Shown here: positions 1 to 12,700 of the stretch, in pieces | Numbering within the stretch: the first letter of the stretch is position 1 | Layout: each line of letters starts with the position of its first letter | Position numbers and translations under genes: made by a program | Notes under the pieces: model-generated | Told to the model about the DNA's origin: nothing | Database searches by the model: none | The model's input: the letters and a program-made list of their open reading frames with translations, nothing else | DNA from: Coriaria nepalensis | Taxonomy: Eukaryota > Streptophyta > Magnoliopsida > Cucurbitales > Coriariaceae | Reading direction: 5' to 3' | Assembly: GCA_027186245.1 (NCBI GenBank) | Contig: CP114485.1 | Coordinates: 11,622,001-11,686,000 of the forward strand | Length of the DNA: 64,000 nucleotides

Positions 1-208
1 CTGAAACTGCGTTTACCTACCATCTGTTATCTGCACATTTTCCTCTTTTACCGAGCCAAACAAACACTTTACCGGCTCCTGAGTATAAATTTCCCAGTAT
101 TTTTTAATTCCGGAAAGAGATGAGGGGAAAAAAAATCAATTCACAACCCGAGAAAGGAATTTCTCTTCCGGACGGAAAATATACATTTCCTTTTTTTCAT
201 TTTTGTTC

Positions 209-3200
209 TCAAGGGGACTCTGGGGGTGAAGAGGGATCGGAAGCTTCTGCTAGGGCTTCGAGCATGTTAATTACTTCTGTTGTATCGTCCAAGTAGTACT
301 TTGCCTTGCTTGGTTTTTGTCCGACGGTGCAGGCAAAAACTGATGTGTTGGAAGAGAGGGTCCCACTTGCCATTGCACTACCTATGATCTCAAACATTTC
401 TTCGTCCGATCTATCGTCCCCTATACAAAGGATGAAATCAGCCTGCCTTCCATTCTCAGCTAGTTTAGTGAATATCCTTTCAGCAACTAAGCCTTTGCTC
501 ACACCCTAACAAAACAAACACACAAACTTTGTACTCAAACTCCAGTTTAGACCCACAGAATCTAACTAACTAAACTCCAGATTCAGTTTGGGTTTGGTTT
601 TGGTTTTGATCCAATGGGACAAACCCATTGCAGTCAAGATGCCATCTTTTTCTTGAGCTGAAAGTGGGTAGTCCTTAATTGTCCAAGGATTAACAGATAC
701 ATCAAGGCATAAACTAAGTTGCAACAATTCTCAACACTTTCCAACCTTTTATCATCTTTTGTGTACTCTAGATAATGATCTAAAGAGGATAAGAATAGAC
801 AAGCCCACTACTCTGATCAGATATATTTTTCCCTTACCTTTCTACTTGGATCCTAAAAGCTTCCTATTTCACACCTCCAACCAATTGACTATTGAGAAAA
901 GGACCCAAAAAAGGAATGTCATTCAATTTTACAAATTTCATTAGAAAAGAACAAGGGAGAGCATGAGGTATCTAACCTGTGGCTTTACTTCAACAATAAA
1001 CTGACCGGCTTTGACAGCAACCGGTTCATTGGCTAGAACACTTTCAAGATGGTCCAGCAACTCCTTAGCCTGGCACGACGCAAAACCCGGGTCTGCATCA
1101 CGATGGTGCCAAACCAAAGCACTCTCCTTAGTTTCAATGGAGGACCCATCAGTCGCCTCCGTATACAGATTCATAACTGGCTTAGCCATCTCTATCCATC
1201 CAAAATCCCCACTCTGCCCACAATTTTCCCACTCCTCATTTGCCGACCACCTAAAAACAAAGAAATTTATGTACAAGACGGGAGCATAAAAAAAAGTAAT
1301 AAATAAAATACCTGATAAAATAGCCATGTTCAGCTGCAATCCCGAGTTTCTTGCATGGAGCAAACCACTGCCCTAAACTCTCCCTTCCTCTTCCACTAAC
1401 AACAAAAACGGCATTTTTCAGATCGCTACATAGTTCATTAATGATCGAGATAACCTCATAACTAGGTTTCTTATCAATTGAGGTTTGGGGCATCACAGTC
1501 CCATCATAATCCAAAAGTATAGCCCGATTCTTCGATCGACAATAAGCTGAAACAATGGCATCAGTAGACAGCTTCCGGAAACTTGGGTCCAAAGCCACGA
1601 CACGAAACCCAAAGCTCAACCCAATTCCCCAACATCTTCTTCTGAAATGATCCTTACATGTCCTTTCCATGTCATGGAAGAAGCTCTTGGACCAATACCC
1701 AACATCATGTGTACTAACATATCTATAATGCTTCTCATGCCTTAACTGTTTCTCTCCCTCCGGCATTGAAATTGACTCATTCATTGCCTCGGCCGTTGCT
1801 TCTATGTTCCATGGGTTGACCCTAATGGCCCCACTTAAGGAAGGGGAGCATCCAATAAATTCTGAAACTACCAACATGCTCTTTTTCACACCATTAGATT
1901 TTGGGCTAGATTCCTCAGAGATTCCTTGCCTACAGACTATATACTCGTAAGGTGTAAGATTCATTCCGTCTCTCACAGCTGTTACAACAACACATTCTGC
2001 AATGGTGTAATAAGCAGCTCTTTCACTTAAAGAAACAGGTCTGTCGATGAAGACAATGGGTTCATAATTTGGTCGTCTAAAACTCTCATTGATTCTCTTA
2101 ACACTTGCATGGATTTCTTCCTGGATTTCCTCCAGATCCTTTCCACTTCCTCGAGCCGGATTTGCAATTTGGACCAAAACGGCTCTTCCCTGCCATTTAG
2201 GGTGTTGTTTTAATAACTGCTCCATTGCCAAAACCTTTAGATTAACACCTTTGAAAATATCCATATCATCTACTCCAAGCAAAACGGTTTTTCCTTCAAA
2301 TTGTAGTTTAAGCTCCCCTACTCTCCACTCCTTATCGGCTTGTCTTAAAACTGTCTCGATCTGACCCATGTGGATTCCAACAGGCATGATCTTAATCCCA
2401 ACGGTTCTTCCATAATATTCCAACCCAATATAGCCCCTTTTGGATTGATACTCTAAACCCAACATTCTACTACAACAAGAGAGAAAATGCCGGGCATAGT
2501 CAAATGTATGGAATCCAATAAGATCCGAATTTAAAAGGGCTTTTAGAATTTCTTCTCTTACAGGTAAAGTCCTGTATATTTCCGAAGAAGGAAACGGGCT
2601 ATGAAGGAAAAACCCCATTCTCAATCTATTAAACCTCCTCCTTAAGAAAGTAGGAAGAACCATTAAATGGTAATCATGGATCCAAACATAATCATCTTCC
2701 GGGTTTATCACCTCAATCACCCTTTGCGAGAAGATCTTATTTGCCGCCACATAAGATTCCCATAATGAACGGTCAAACCTTCCTCCATGACTAGCCGAAA
2801 TAGGAAGCATGTAATGAAACAATGGCCATAAATGTTGTTTACAAAACCCATGGTAGAATTTAGACAAAATATCGGCCGGTAAAAAAGCAGGAACACACTT
2901 AAACCGATCCAATAAAAGCTGAGAGACATCATCTTGTTCGGACAAATCTACATCGACCCTTAACGAGCCTACGTATAGAACCTCCATATCTTCGGGTAAT
3001 CCATCTTTCAGCTGTAATAACAAGGAGTCCTCGTCCCAACTGAAACTCCACCCTTTATTATCCGGCCTACGCTTAGCTTTGACAGGTAACTGATTTGCTA
3101 CGATAATTATTCGGTCTTGAACGGCAGAAGATGGTGCATCTGAAGTTACACTATTGGCTTGATCATCATCTAGCTCGGAAATGACGCCTGGAACCGTCAT

Positions 3201-3290
3201 TACTCGAGGCAGCCGTTTCTTTTCCCGGCCCATTACCGGAAAGTTTCCGGAAGCTAGATCTAAAAGATTTGTATACGATCTGGACATCAT
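209..3290 (-). CDS. TPS7: Class II trehalose-6-phosphate synthase/phosphatase-like protein, TPS7 type
   Basis: Three coding exons read on the minus strand: 3290-1312, 1250-977 and 505-209, all with GT-AG junctions. They join in frame to 849 aa, the usual length for class II TPS. The start is the first of two adjacent ATGs; the N-terminus MMSRSYTNLLDLASGNFPVM matches the TPS7 subgroup. A GT20 glucosyltransferase-like domain spans roughly residues 60-545 (WIHDYHLMVLP, DRPVSLSERAAYY and RDGMNLTPYEYIVCRQG are visible). A HAD trehalose-phosphatase-like domain follows, with DYDGT at residues 594-598, SGRGRESL, and GDDRSDEEMFE in the last exon. Class II members generally lack strong synthase activity and act as regulators in trehalose-6-phosphate/sugar signalling. 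All exons are intact, so the gene looks functional. The introns are 61 bp and 471 bp. Confidence 0.95.
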
Positions 3291-3820
3291 TTTTAATCAC
3301 CTTTCTTTACAAGGCTTCTCTCTCCTTTCTTTAAATCAATCCAACTAACCAGGATCTGGAAATGAGAAAACAGAAATAGCAATAATCAATAGAGAATCAA
3401 TCATCACATACTTCATATGCATGATCTAAATCTGATTAAATTTTAGAGAACCCTAATGATATATCTACTGAGACTATCATTCAATATTGACTATGCAGAA
3501 AAATAAAGGGGAAATTTAGAAAATTGATACTGACCCACGAGTTCTGAAGGCGGAAAGATTGAATCTTTGTTGAGGGCAAGTGTTTAATTGGATCTGAAAA
3601 TCATTCAAAAAGAGAAGAGAAATACTGTAGTTAATTTTTTCCCCCCTTTTTCTTTTTTTTTTCTTCAAGAACAAGAAGAAATCTCTAGGGTTTGGATTTT
3701 GGTGTCTCTCTCTCCTCTTCTCTCTCTCTGTTTCTCGAATAGTCATCGAGTCGCATGCAATTTACTTTCTCTATTTGTTTTGTTCTACGAAATAAATTTT
3801 AAAAAACAAATAAATTAAAA
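3291..3820 (-). promoter_or_regulatory. TPS7 5' leader with probable leader intron
   Basis: Upstream of the TPS7 ATG the minus strand shows a plausible splice acceptor (tttccag, last base 3356) and a plausible donor (GTCAGT beginning at 3534). This implies a leader intron of about 179 bp at 3356-3534. Class II TPS genes commonly carry an intron in the 5' UTR. The sequence beyond 3540 is rich in CT/GA tracts, as expected of a plant leader. The transcription start is not defined, and short upstream ORFs in this stretch were not interpreted. Confidence 0.45.
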
Positions 3821-3979
3821 TAAATTTTGGAAATTAACAGAGAAAAAAAAAAGGGGGATGAGGATAAGATCGGGGACAGTGGACAGCTCAGTCATTGCCA
3901 GCTGGCATTGCGCAAAAGTTTCTCAATCTCACGCGCATGTAGTTCCTTTCGGTTGGACACTTGCTACGCGTGTGACTTA

Positions 3980-4270
3980 TCAGATGCCACGTGTCATAGT
4001 GGGACCAGTTGGAATCGAGCACCAGGACAACGTTTGCTCTGTCGAATATTGTCTTCACTTTAGTCTAGAGGTTGACACGTACTGTAGAAAATAATTTGAA
4101 TCTACTTGGAAAATTAATTATAATTAATAATTAATAATTATTTAATTTTAATCTTAAATCTTAATTAATCTGAAATTAATCGAATCTATAAAATCGTTTT
4201 GATAAAGGGCGAAAAAGGTACACCAGTGTGATGTCATAAATGACGTCATAGGATAAAAAATACGTGGCAT
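3980..4270. promoter_or_regulatory. Cluster of ACGT-core elements upstream of TPS7
   Basis: A G-box CACGTG lies at 3988-3993, a palindromic TGACGTCA at 4241-4248 and an ABRE-like ACGTGGC at 4262-4268. Further ACGT cores lie at about 4077 and 4301. These are bZIP/bHLH-type sites about 700-1000 bp upstream of the TPS7 ATG. Low-energy/sugar-responsive bZIP control of class II TPS genes is known in other plants; a role here is inferred. Confidence 0.4.
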
Positions 4271-6164
4271 GTTTTATTAAAAATCAGGGCAGTGTATAAC
4301 GTGTGCGACTAAATATGAGTCGGTGGCGCGCGTGTTGATAATATTCTTGGTTGGGGTAAAGCGATGAAATGTCAATTTCATCCTTTTGGATTTTGTCAAG
4401 GGCTTTTTATTTGGTAAGCTTTTTCTTTAGTGTGGTCATTTCGTAAATAATCAATAGTTCAAGGGTAATATTTCGAATTGCATGAGGCAGAGCTTTTCCC
4501 TAAGCTGTTTTTGACCCATAATGATGTCTTATTTTTAAATTCTAGATAAAAAGTCCACTTGCTCACTTTATTTTAATATCTTTTGATTAATTAAATTGTT
4601 AAATTATAATTTTTTATAATCTATAGTTTTGAAATCATAATTAGATGCCAATTAATAATAATCTATATATATATATTATAATTTATTAATTTAACGAATA
4701 TTAAATACTCAACAATATATTAACTTATTATCTCTAAATTAAAATCAATTCAAATTTTAAAATTATCAAAATTTATATATATATATATATTTAGGAGATT
4801 AAAAGAATTCGAATATTAATTATCATAAATTATTAATTATCACTAATCTAAATTACTTTCAAAGATGAGGTTAAGAATTCGAATAGTACAAAATATTATA
4901 AAGTTCGATTTAAAAAAAAGAGAAAATTATATATATTTGGCTAAATAGAGATTAGGGAAATATTAAGATTAAAAATAAAAATATAAAAATAATACAAATT
5001 ATTAGCAATTAAAGTTGGTATAGAAAAGAAAAGAACAAAGAATTTCTACCCTTTCATCAATCATCCAAAGTTTACCCGTCAACAACTTCTATCGGGAGGA
5101 ATGTGGGGCCAAAAAAGAAAAGAAAAAAGAAAATCGGTGATTGCTGGTGGGCCTATCTTGACAATGATGAAACCGAAGGCGATTGGACCTCGTGGGCATG
5201 GATAAAGGAAGTCCGTGAGCTGTTAAGCCTGTTTATTATATTACCTAATTGATTTCATCATACGAGTTCGACATGTCGTAATAAGAAGATGCTAAGGTAT
5301 GCATGTACATAGGGATTAAAGAGACAACTGATCAATAGGTTATCAATTTTCTTCTCCCATCTCCTCCTTCATGTTGTCAAAAAGCCTCTGACATGTTTGC
5401 TTTTCCAATCTCAACATTAATATCTGATCAAACTAGTTAAATATATATATTCTCTTTCTCTAAGATTTGGGATAATCTTGTGTTTTCACCATACAATTAT
5501 GAATGAAAGGAAAGTCTAAAACCGTAGGATTAAAAAAACCGACTTGACTCGATTCGATCCGTACTAAAATCAAACCAATTGCATAATGGTATCAACAATT
5601 TGATAGGCGGATGAGAAAACGGAATAATTGGATTGATTAAACTACCATTTTGTGAGAGTTGGATATCGTTAAATTTTTTAAAATATATTCACTAATATTT
5701 CTTCAAATAGTATTTTTAGGAGGATAAAATTGGTATAAAAAATTTATTCTAGAAAAAAATATACAAAGTAACTGATACTTTTTGCCAACTCAATTTAGTT
5801 ATGAGAATGTTCTGTTTACTTCTTGTTTTATTTATCTATTTATTTTATAATCTGTTTGTAAATAGGATTTACTTTGTAATTAATGAAGATTAGGTGGGAT
5901 TAGTCTACCTGCACACTGACTCTTATACTGAACTCCCAACTTGGGAGGCAGGTCAATCAGTAATGGGAAAGTTGTACCACCTTCTTATGTAGGCGATTTT
6001 GAAGGAAATCTCAATTTTAGATGACTATTTTCTACTCCAAGTATGAAACCATGGGGTTAAATATGATCAATGATGCACATTGACATATTGGATTGATCAG
6101 GCAATTGTTTAAAAGTGAGAGATTTAGTTATCCAATAATTACATTAAGATTATGATTAACATCA
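4271..6164. other. AT-rich intergenic DNA, no gene seen
   Basis: The stretch has very AT-rich runs, (TA)n tracts near 4665 and 4780, and no convincing ORF or family motif. About 5510-5600 has a CCGA/TCGA-rich stretch of the kind seen in decayed MITEs, but I could not define its ends. Confidence 0.4.
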
Positions 6165-6236
6165 GCGTTTGTAGTCCAACGGTTAGGATAATTGCCTTCC
6201 AAGCAATAGACCCGGGTTCGACTCCCGGCAGACGCA
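6165..6236 (+). tRNA. tRNA-Gly (anticodon UCC)
   Basis: This 72-nt cloverleaf has acceptor arms GCGTTTG/CAGACGC with discriminator A at 6236. The anticodon stem is ATTGC/GCAAT around loop CTTCCAA, so the anticodon TCC is at 6198-6200. The T-arm contains the GGTTCGACTCC B-box core. Base 5 is T, giving a G:U wobble in the acceptor stem; plant tRNA-Gly(UCC) as I know it has C there. No intron is present and no CCA is encoded, as expected of a nuclear gene. Confidence 0.95.
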
Positions 6237-6244
6237 ACAAGTAC

Positions 6245-6250
6245 TTTTTT
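6245..6250 (+). terminator. RNA polymerase III T-run terminator of tRNA-Gly
   Basis: Six consecutive T residues start 9 nt after the tRNA 3' end, and more T runs follow. This is the standard Pol III stop signal. Confidence 0.8.
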
Positions 6251-6460
6251 CTTTTCTTTATAATTTTTTTTTTTAAAGATCAAATATTAATAATTGAAAT
6301 CCAAGACGTGTTGTCAATTTTCCAACAACAAAAGTGATAGTTTGCTTACTGGCCAATTTGTGGTATAAATTTACTCCCACAACTCTTAAATTTATCACCA
6401 AATTATAACCCAAAAAAGAGAAAGAAAAAAAAAAGAGTTTCCTTGTTCTCTCTCAAAATT

Positions 6461-9400
6461 ATGGAATGCTGCTCTGCCACACTATCACTCGCACCTCTCT
6501 CTTCATCCGTTCTCAATTGCCAAGTAAATTCTCAATTCAGTTCGTATCATTTCTTTCTATATTCCAAATAGTTCAATGATTTTATCTAATTGGCTTTGCA
6601 GGGTTCTTCATCATCAATTGGAAGGAGAAAACTTTTGTTCTCCTCTCAACTCTCTAACCCATTTCTTCAAGTCCAAGAAAAGCAACATCTTCTTCAACAC
6701 CCACAAAGCTCTGTTTCTCGTTCTCTAAGTACTTTCAGAAAACCCGTTTTATCATTGAGAGATTGGGATATTGGAAGATTCTTGAAAACCTTGTACTTCT
6801 TCAACGGTCCTCCTAATCCTGCTAAGGTTTGAACTCTTGGACTATAGCTCATTGGGTCCCAATTTTTTTTGTTAAATCAGAATTGCTTAAGATTGCAAAT
6901 TTGTTCATTTTTTTTTCCTGACAATAATGCTGTTTTTTTTTTTTAAATCAAGTTTGTTAAGTTCTTAGTCGAGAAATTTTCGAGCCCTGCGCCTAGTGAA
7001 CCCGCTAAGGAAATGGAAACTTCTGGGATTGTTCTTGTGGCAGGAGCTACCGGTGGTGTGGGGAAAAGAGTTGTTGATGTCTTAAAGAAAAAGGGTTTAC
7101 CGGTTCGAGTACTGGTATGTGCTTCTTTTAACTTTGCTGATTATGTTTTATTATATATATTGGTGCATTTAGTTTGCATTTGAGTTAGGCTTTTTGCTTG
7201 ATCCCTATCGGCAATTCAGGGTTAAATCATTTTTTTGGTTGTGTAGTTTCGATCAAATACATTAAGTGTATGCAACTGATGCAACTGATATGAGAGGGGT
7301 TGGTGAGTCCCATATAATTGGCTCCACCTTACTTGTCTCATATTGGTTGTGTATACCTGATGTATTGGATAATTTCTCGTGTATTGAGATGGAGCTCATT
7401 ACATGATCTCACACATCAATTGCATACAGTAGATGCATTTGACGGTTTTTGAATGATGAGAACATCTATCTTTTTCAGTGCAAAATGAGAATACCTTTCT
7501 CATTCCTGATTCCGTGGAATATTAACCATACATGCCGTAGGGGTCATGAAAGACTGGTTGCATATTGTCAAATAGGTTATGCTTAGCTATTGTGGACTGT
7601 GTGGTTGGGTGAAATTGTTGACAGTTGGTTGTTCCGGGTAGTTCCACATTAATCTCGCCCATAAAATGACTTCAACCCATTTGTTGCTATGACAAGGTCA
7701 ACGAATTGTTGATGATTTTGTGTTTTTCTAACTAATTTTGTTTGATATGAGAATCTTTACTAGGTTAGAAATGCAGAAAAGGCGAGAAAGCTGTTAGGCC
7801 CGGATATTGACTTGGTGAGCCTAGTTTCTTACATCAAACTAAGTCTTATTTTTTGAATCTACGTTGACATACATGTGCATTTCTTTTCTTTATATTATAA
7901 TTAATCTCAGGTTGTTGGAGACATTACAAAGGAGGGCACTCTACTCCCAGAGTATTTCAAGGGAGTAAGGAAAGTCATCAATACAGTTTCGGTCATTATC
8001 GGGCCGAAAGAAGGAGACACTCCGGACAGAGCAAAATACAACCAAGTATGTTTGAACTGATACGATTTTTTAAGATATTAAAATTTAATTCCTTCCACTT
8101 TTTTTCTTCTCTTTTTAATGTCTTATAAGCTTCTTATGATGTGGTACAGGGAATCAAGTTCTTCGAACCAGAGGTGTCTAACTTATTGTAAATAAGGAGT
8201 CATATTTGTTATTTAGTTCAAATTTCATTAAGATATCCCTCATCTTGCTATAAAGATTTAGATTTAACTCCATAGTTGAAAATTGCAGGTCAAAGGAGAC
8301 TCGCCTGAAAAGGTGGAGTATAATGGGATGAAAAATTTCATAAATGCTGTGAAGGAGAGTGTCGGTCTTCGGAATGGAAAATTAATTTTCGGATTCGAAG
8401 GTAGGATAATCACAATATCATGTCCTTAATTCTATATATGTGGCTATATGCTAAAACAGTCATTCAAGAGTTACTTCCTTTGAAAAGCTTTTGATTCTTT
8501 TCTTATGCTTCCGTTTTTGCAGGTAATAATTACAAGGAACTTCCTTGGGGTGCTTTAGATGATGTTGTGATGGGAGGAGTTAGTGAAAGCTCGTTTCAAA
8601 TCGACCGGAATGGCGGTGAAAATGACAGACCAACCGGGGTTTTTAAAGGTTCATTTTCTCGGGTCCCTTATATATTTCTCTCTCCATATATTAAATTTGA
8701 CTATCTTATGTGTATGAATAACATTTCATGCAGGTGTTGTTTCGACTACAAACAATGGTGGATTTACAAGTATTCGAACAAGGGTAAACTTTTTTTTATT
8801 TAGTATTTTTATTTTTGTTTTTAATCTAACCTCCTTTCAATGTTCTCTTAAAACTTATTAAGGTGAGTCTACATCTACTTTCAATTGTGCTGTTTGGTTT
8901 CAGAATTTTTCAGGACCTGAGGATCTTTCCCCATACGATGGATTGGAAATGCGGCTAAAAGGTGATGGTCGTCGTTATAAGCTTATTGTCCGGACTAGCA
9001 GTGAATGGGATACTGTTGGTTACACAGCTGGCTTTGACACTACTGAAGGGCAATGGCAATCAGTTAGTCATCTATTCCCTTCTTTCTTTTTTAAACCTGC
9101 TTCTTTTCTTTTTGTACTCGTTCTTGATCATAGTTCTGTTGTGTGAATTATTTTTTCTTAATATCTTATTTCTTGATTCGGTTTGATTATTGTATGTTTT
9201 GTTAGACATTTGTTTAAAATAAAAAAGAGTTACCTTATTTTCTCAGATCCGGTTGCCTTTTTCTTCTTTGAAACCGATATTTCGAGCAAGAACTGTCTTA
9301 GATGCTCCACCTTTTGACCCTAAGAACGTTCTATCATTGCAAGTATGCTTCTCTATCTTAGTTAATAAACTCTGTTCCTTCCACTAGTTTTTTGCTTCAC

Positions 9401-10453
9401 TAAATTATGATATTTTCTTAACTCCTAATGTCGAATCTGAAAATCAAAATGCAGCTAATGTTCAGCAAGTTTGAATATGATGGGAAACTCAATCCTACTT
9501 TCTCAGAGGGTTATTTTCAACTTCCAGTATCAAGCATACGGACGTATCTAAACGACCCCATTACACCAAGGTTTATTTTCTAACTAATTCTTTTTTTTAT
9601 TTTTTTTTAAATTTTTTTTTATTTTACCTAATTTCATTTTTTCATATGTTTTCACCAAATTTTTATTTTATTTTATTTTATGGGTTATTGTAGATTTGTT
9701 CATGTGAGCTCAGCTGGAGTTACTCGGCCCGATAGGCCTGGTCTTGATCTAAGTAAACAACCTCCAGCAGTGAGATTGAACAAGGAACTGGATTATGTTC
9801 TTACATTTAAGTTAAAGGTACTTTATGAAACCTCATCTATATAACAAAAGATATTTCTTGTATTAAACTCTCTTTTATTATAGGGAGAGGATTTGATACG
9901 GGAAAGTGGAATTCCTTATGCGATTGTAAGACCATGTGCATTAACGGAGGAGCCGGCCGGGGCAGATCTTATTTTTGAACAAGGAGACAATATAACGGTA
10001 CTATTCAATTCAGAATCCGATATAGTTCATTTTTGCTAATACTTGGTTGCTAGTTGCAATATTCTTAACATAATCTAATTGTGTTTTTTTGGCCCAAAAA
10101 AAAATATATAATTGTGTTTTTGGTTGCGGAAAATATTCGTCGTATAGGGTAAGATATCAAGGGAAGAGATCGCACGAATCTGTGTTGCTGCCTTAGAAAG
10201 TCCATATGCTGTTGACAAGACATTCGAGGTAAGAAGAGACAATATTACAGTTTAAGAAAACATTGTCACACATGAATTATACGGCGAGAACCGGTTTGTT
10301 TTGTAGGTTAAGAGTGTGATCCCATTTAGTGAGCCATTTAAAGTGGATCCAGAGAATCCACCTGCAGAGAAAGACTACAACATATATTTCAAAAATTTGA
10401 AAGAGGGAATTACTGGGAAAGAAATTCTCAAGAAAGCTCCGGCGGCCGTATAA
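6461..10453 (+). CDS. Plastid-type NAD(P)-binding SDR protein with inserted CIA30 domain (HCF173 relative)
   Basis: Sixteen exons join in frame to 594 aa: 6461-6523, 6602-6826, 6953-7114, 7764-7814, 7911-8045, 8150-8173, 8289-8400, 8523-8648, 8734-8783, 8904-9062, 9247-9342, 9455-9570, 9694-9817, 9884-9997, 10148-10228, 10307-10453. All introns are GT-AG, and exon 6 is a 24-nt microexon. The N-terminus is serine-rich and resembles a chloroplast transit peptide. An atypical-SDR Rossmann half follows, with the dinucleotide motif GATGGVG at residues 127-133. A CIA30-type insert lies at about 255-440 (PWGALDDVVMGGVSESSF). The second SDR half is at about 440-570 (FVHVSSAGV, PYAIVRPCALTEEPAG). The architecture is that of HCF173, the thylakoid factor needed for psbA translation, but the sequence looks closer to its uncharacterised paralogue group (Arabidopsis At4g18810 type). 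The function is therefore probable plastid biogenesis, not proven. Confidence 0.92.
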
Positions 10454-10699
10454 TTGACTGTAAGTAATTTCCGAGTTCGACTTTCCGATTCGAATCTGTT
10501 TTAGTCACTTTTAAGTATGCAGAAAGCAATGATCTAATTAATCCCTTTTGGTTCTTTCTAACTGTGGATGCAGGAAATTCGAAGTGGAAAGAGGACAGTA
10601 TCATTTTATCTGAGGAAAGGGCAGTAAAGAAATATAGAAATAATCGAGAGAAAAATATAATGATTTATATATATATATATATATAGAATGTGAGTTGTG

Positions 10700-11785
10700 C
10701 TTTTTTTTTGGGCTAAAAGAAAGATCTTGTATTAAGTTGCTGAAAAGTACGAATTCGGTGAAAAAACTCCTTCCGGTGACGGTAGGAGAAAAATTAAATT
10801 TCAACCCAAGATAGAAGATCTACGAAAAATCACACCCAGCGCGATCTAGATCCAGAATGGATTTCAGAGAAGACGGGGGATCGAGCTCTCTCCCAGACGG
10901 GCATGTCTTTCTTCTCCACTCTATGGGCCACCCAATGAGCAGCACGATTCGCATCTTTCTGAACCCAGAGGAGTTTTAACATCCAAGAACGAATCTTTAG
11001 GAGTTCTAATGTCCATCAGAACTCCCTGGATGCGCCAATCCAAATCACCCAAGCCTTCCCACCAGCCCTCATCAAAGATCCTCCTTGCATCCCCTTCACA
11101 GATAATACGGTAAAGCCTATATTTTTAGCCAATTTCATCCCATCTCTTAAAGTTCTCACCTCTGAATCCTCAAGCTGACACCGCAAGAAAATCTCTCCCA
11201 CCACCCCCAAAGACTAAACCAAATTCATCTCGGATAATAAATCCCGCTCCACCCTCCCTAGAATCTACCACAAACGCATCGTCGTAGTTCATCTTTATCC
11301 AGACCAAAGGAGGAGGACACCACTTACCCAGAGAAGGAGCAGGTTTGGAAATCTTAATATTACTTTTACCACCATTAATCCTGAAAAACTCAGCAAAACC
11401 AACATTTATTCTCGCAGGATTGTAGACAGCTTTGCACCTTATCTTCCAGATCTGCCAGAGGGCAAAAGAGAGGAAGGTGACAATCTCCTTATGACTCCCA
11501 AATTCAGGATATTGTAAAAGTTATAGCAACCACCATCCAATCTTTTCATTTTCACTTTTCTATTTTTATGGACAAGGAATATCCTAGCCAGATGACTTCA
11601 GTCCACTAACACATCGTCTCTTCAAACACACCACAGATAGGACAAATTGGGGAAGCAGCCAGCTTTTTCTTCCAAAGCGCCGCGCCCAAAAAGTAACAAC
11701 AGCTCCAATACAAGCTTTCCATAAGAAGTTCTTGATCTTAGGTAAGGTACGAAAATTCCAAATTCTCTTCCATGTAGCACCATTG
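10700..11785 (-). mobile_element. 5'-truncated LINE (L1-type) 3' end: zinc-binding RT tail plus RNase H
   Basis: Read on the minus strand, the order is zf-RVT remnants (IKNFLWKACIGAVV, then a CPICG...EET segment, about 11780-11620), an RNase H-like domain (PLVWIKMNYDDAF, GGAGFIIRDEFG, about 11330-11200; then DANRAAHWVAH near 10950) and a 3' end of the form AAGATCTTTCTTTTAGCCC followed by A9. This 3' end is typical of plant L1 elements. Stops and frameshifts break the frame. The element begins about 250 bp after the stop codon of the SDR/CIA30 gene, in the opposite orientation. I could not identify a target-site duplication. Confidence 0.75.
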
Positions 11786-12164
11786 TTAGAGCTAGAACTT
11801 TGAGGATCTTTTTTATCTAGGATTTTCGGAGTTTTTATTTGATTGAAATATCCTGATTTAATATATTAGATTTACAAACCCCACTAAAGAGAAATTGTTG
11901 GTCAATTTTTCAAAAATTAGGTACCAAGGACCAACTTTTGTTTACTTTCAGTCAGGTCATTTCTTTCTCCATTGTTGACTGCTAGAGTTTATTATCCTTG
12001 GAGTTGATGGCGGTATGATAATCTATAGGCTCAACCCCCTGCACATCTAAACAAGCAACAATATAAATGAGGTCGACATAAGAATACTTTGGATTAGGAA
12101 CAAGCCTCTTACCCATATCTCGGGTCAATTAGTAGTTAGAAACATCATTATGATTTGATCGGTT
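11786..12164. other. Unassigned spacer between LINE and copia relics
   Basis: AT-rich spacer with no ORF or motif that I can assign. It may be further decayed transposon DNA. Confidence 0.3.
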
Positions 12165-12700
12165 TAAGACCTCAGTATATCATGTTCAATTTCATGTCCA
12201 TCAGTTGTGCATTGCACATCATCATGTGGTATTGTATCATCAGTGGCCTGCCTTCCGATTGTTGTCCACTTGGGCTAGTAATGGTTACTAGGTTATGGGA
12301 TATCAGTACCAGTATCTGTAGTGGTGTTAGAAGATTTACATGAGCATTCATTTTCATTGAATACAACATCCCTACTCACTATTATTCAAACACCTACTGT
12401 CTCCATATCTCACAGCCTATAAACATTGGTACCTTCTTCATATCTCAGAAAAATGCACTTTTGAGACCTATGGTTCAATTTTCCATCAATCTTGTGTGCA
12501 TATGCAGCACATCCAAACACTCTTAAATGACCTAAAGAAGGTTTTCTATCATTCCATATCTCTAAAGGGCATTTGGAGTCTAAAACAGATGAACTTCTTT
12601 ATTAAGTAAACATCAGTTTTAACAACCTCCCCTTAAAATGGTTTTAGTAAACCTGAAGTAAACATAAGGCATCTTACTTTTTCTAGGATTGTCTTATTCC
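12165..12700 (-). mobile_element. Ty1-copia pol fragment (integrase-RT linker region)
   Basis: Minus-strand translation with several stops reads as the typical copia segment after the integrase core: the GHLRVFGC-like, AYAH-like and GYE-like block (CLDVLHMHTRLMEN and KSAFF..DMKKVPMFIG are seen). A stretch near 12360 (aatacaacatccctact) also occurs in the larger copia relics at 50.7 and 58.5 kb, so it belongs to a related family. It is not functional. Confidence 0.65.

Noticed and set aside
3516..3746. Minus ORF in the TPS7 leader as a conserved upstream ORF
   Set aside because: Low-complexity Lys/Arg/Glu-rich sequence crossing the inferred leader intron; no basis for conservation from one sequence.
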